Origin: Clostridiales bacterium UBA1777
GTDB lineage: Bacteria > Bacillota > Clostridia > Oscillospirales > Oscillospiraceae
Length of the DNA stretch: 6,360 nt
NCBI GenBank assembly: GCA_002315275.1
Contig: DCGN01000119.1
Location: 1 to 6,360 of the forward strand
Reading direction: 5' to 3'
This document shows, piece after piece, positions 6,225 through 6,360 of this stretch. Positions within the stretch are counted from its first letter, which is position 1; the number at the start of each line of letters is the position of its first letter. The notes under the pieces are model-generated. The model worked only from the letters and a program-made list of their open reading frames with translations. It searched no databases and was not told the DNA's origin. The position numbers were made by a program, and so were the translations under genes.

Positions 6225-6303
6225 GCCCGCAGGCATTTCACTGTCCGTAGGACAATTTCACGCGATAAGCGCATTTCACAAATCCCGCAAGGGATTTATT
6301 TCG
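6225..6303 (+). repeat. Array of dissimilar hairpins joined by an invariant ATTTCAC linker
   Basis: ATTTCAC occurs at 6235-6241, 6255-6261 and 6273-6279, with a variant ATTTCG at 6298-6303. Between the copies are different self-complementary inserts. TGTCC-GTA-GGACA (6242-6254) has five pairs. GCG-ATAAG-CGC (6262-6272) has three. AAATCCC-GCAA-GGGATTT (6280-6297) has seven pairs closed by a GNRA tetraloop. A GCC-CGCA-GGC hairpin (6225-6234) precedes the first linker. The array lies 32 bases after the stop of the GT-C-like gene and just before a terminator, so it would be in that gene's 3' untranslated RNA. Its function is unknown to me. Confidence 0.75.
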
Positions 6304-6306
6304 TTG

Positions 6307-6334
6307 AAAAAAGCACCCTCTCGGGTGCTTTTTT
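6307..6334. terminator. Symmetric bidirectional intrinsic terminator
   Basis: AGCACCC (6312-6318) pairs with GGGTGCT (6323-6329) around TCTC. The stem is flanked by an A run on the left (6307-6311) and a T run on the right (6330-6334), so either strand reads as a GC stem followed by Ts. It can end the GT-C-like transcript from the left, and the tRNA transcript from the right, where it begins three bases after the tRNA's CCA end. Confidence 0.9.
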
Positions 6335-6336
6335 CA

Positions 6337-6360
6337 TGGTGCCGGTGACCGGACTCGAAC
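6337..6360 (-). tRNA. 3' end of a tRNA gene, probably tRNA-Leu (runs off right edge)
   Basis: On the minus strand the last 24 bases read as a complete tRNA 3' end. The T-loop TTCGAGT (6359-6353) is followed by the T-stem strand CCGGT (6352-6348), the acceptor strand CACCGGC (6347-6341), discriminator A (6340) and an encoded CCA (6339-6337). The implied 5' acceptor strand GCCGGTG and A73 resemble bacterial tRNA-Leu genes, but the anticodon is outside the window, so the identity is provisional. Confidence 0.85.

Noticed and set aside
6225..6303. CRISPR array reading of the ATTTCAC repeats
   Set aside because: The repeat is only seven bases, the spacers are 11-18 bases and themselves palindromic, and no cas gene is present. 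This does not fit any CRISPR layout.

Overview
The window looks like a chromosomal segment of a moderately GC-rich Firmicute, most likely a gut-type Clostridia (Oscillospiraceae-like). The evidence is a c-di-AMP (ydaO/yuaA) riboswitch, SigA-type promoters with 16-17 bp spacers, strong AGGAG-type ribosome binding sites, U-tract intrinsic terminators, and a MATE transporter fused to an RsbW-like ATPase domain. This assignment is inference; no marker gene fixes the taxon.

Layout, left to right. (1) On the minus strand, the first 190 codons of a TrkH/KtrB-type potassium channel subunit (570 to 1, running off the left edge). Its leader, transcribed from a promoter near 799-827, holds a c-di-AMP aptamer (about 785-668), a nested hairpin (661-641) and an intrinsic terminator (629-601). 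The terminator competes with an 11-bp antiterminator that I could pair base by base. (2) Divergent from it, on the plus strand, a 428-aa CPA2-type cation/proton antiporter (948-2234) with its own promoter and a strong terminator. (3) Convergent with the antiporter, on the minus strand, a 589-aa MATE transporter with a C-terminal HATPase_c_2 (RsbW/SpoIIAB-like) domain (4058-2289). (4) A divergent promoter region (4062-4317). (5) On the plus strand, a 624-aa polytopic membrane protein with features of GT-C glycosyltransferases and a C-terminal extracytoplasmic domain (4318-6192). (6) A short array of unrelated hairpins joined by an invariant ATTTCAC linker (6225-6303), a symmetric bidirectional terminator (6307-6334), and the 3' end of a minus-strand tRNA, probably tRNA-Leu, at the right edge.

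How the parts work together. The left third is an ion-homeostasis locus. c-di-AMP is known to shut down potassium import in Firmicutes, and here the riboswitch should terminate trkH transcription when c-di-AMP is high. The divergent antiporter lies outside the riboswitch's control. The MATE fusion and the GT-C protein are each single-gene units with their own promoters, with no evident functional link to the potassium genes. The least explained elements are the linker-hairpin array and the role of the ATPase domain on the MATE protein.
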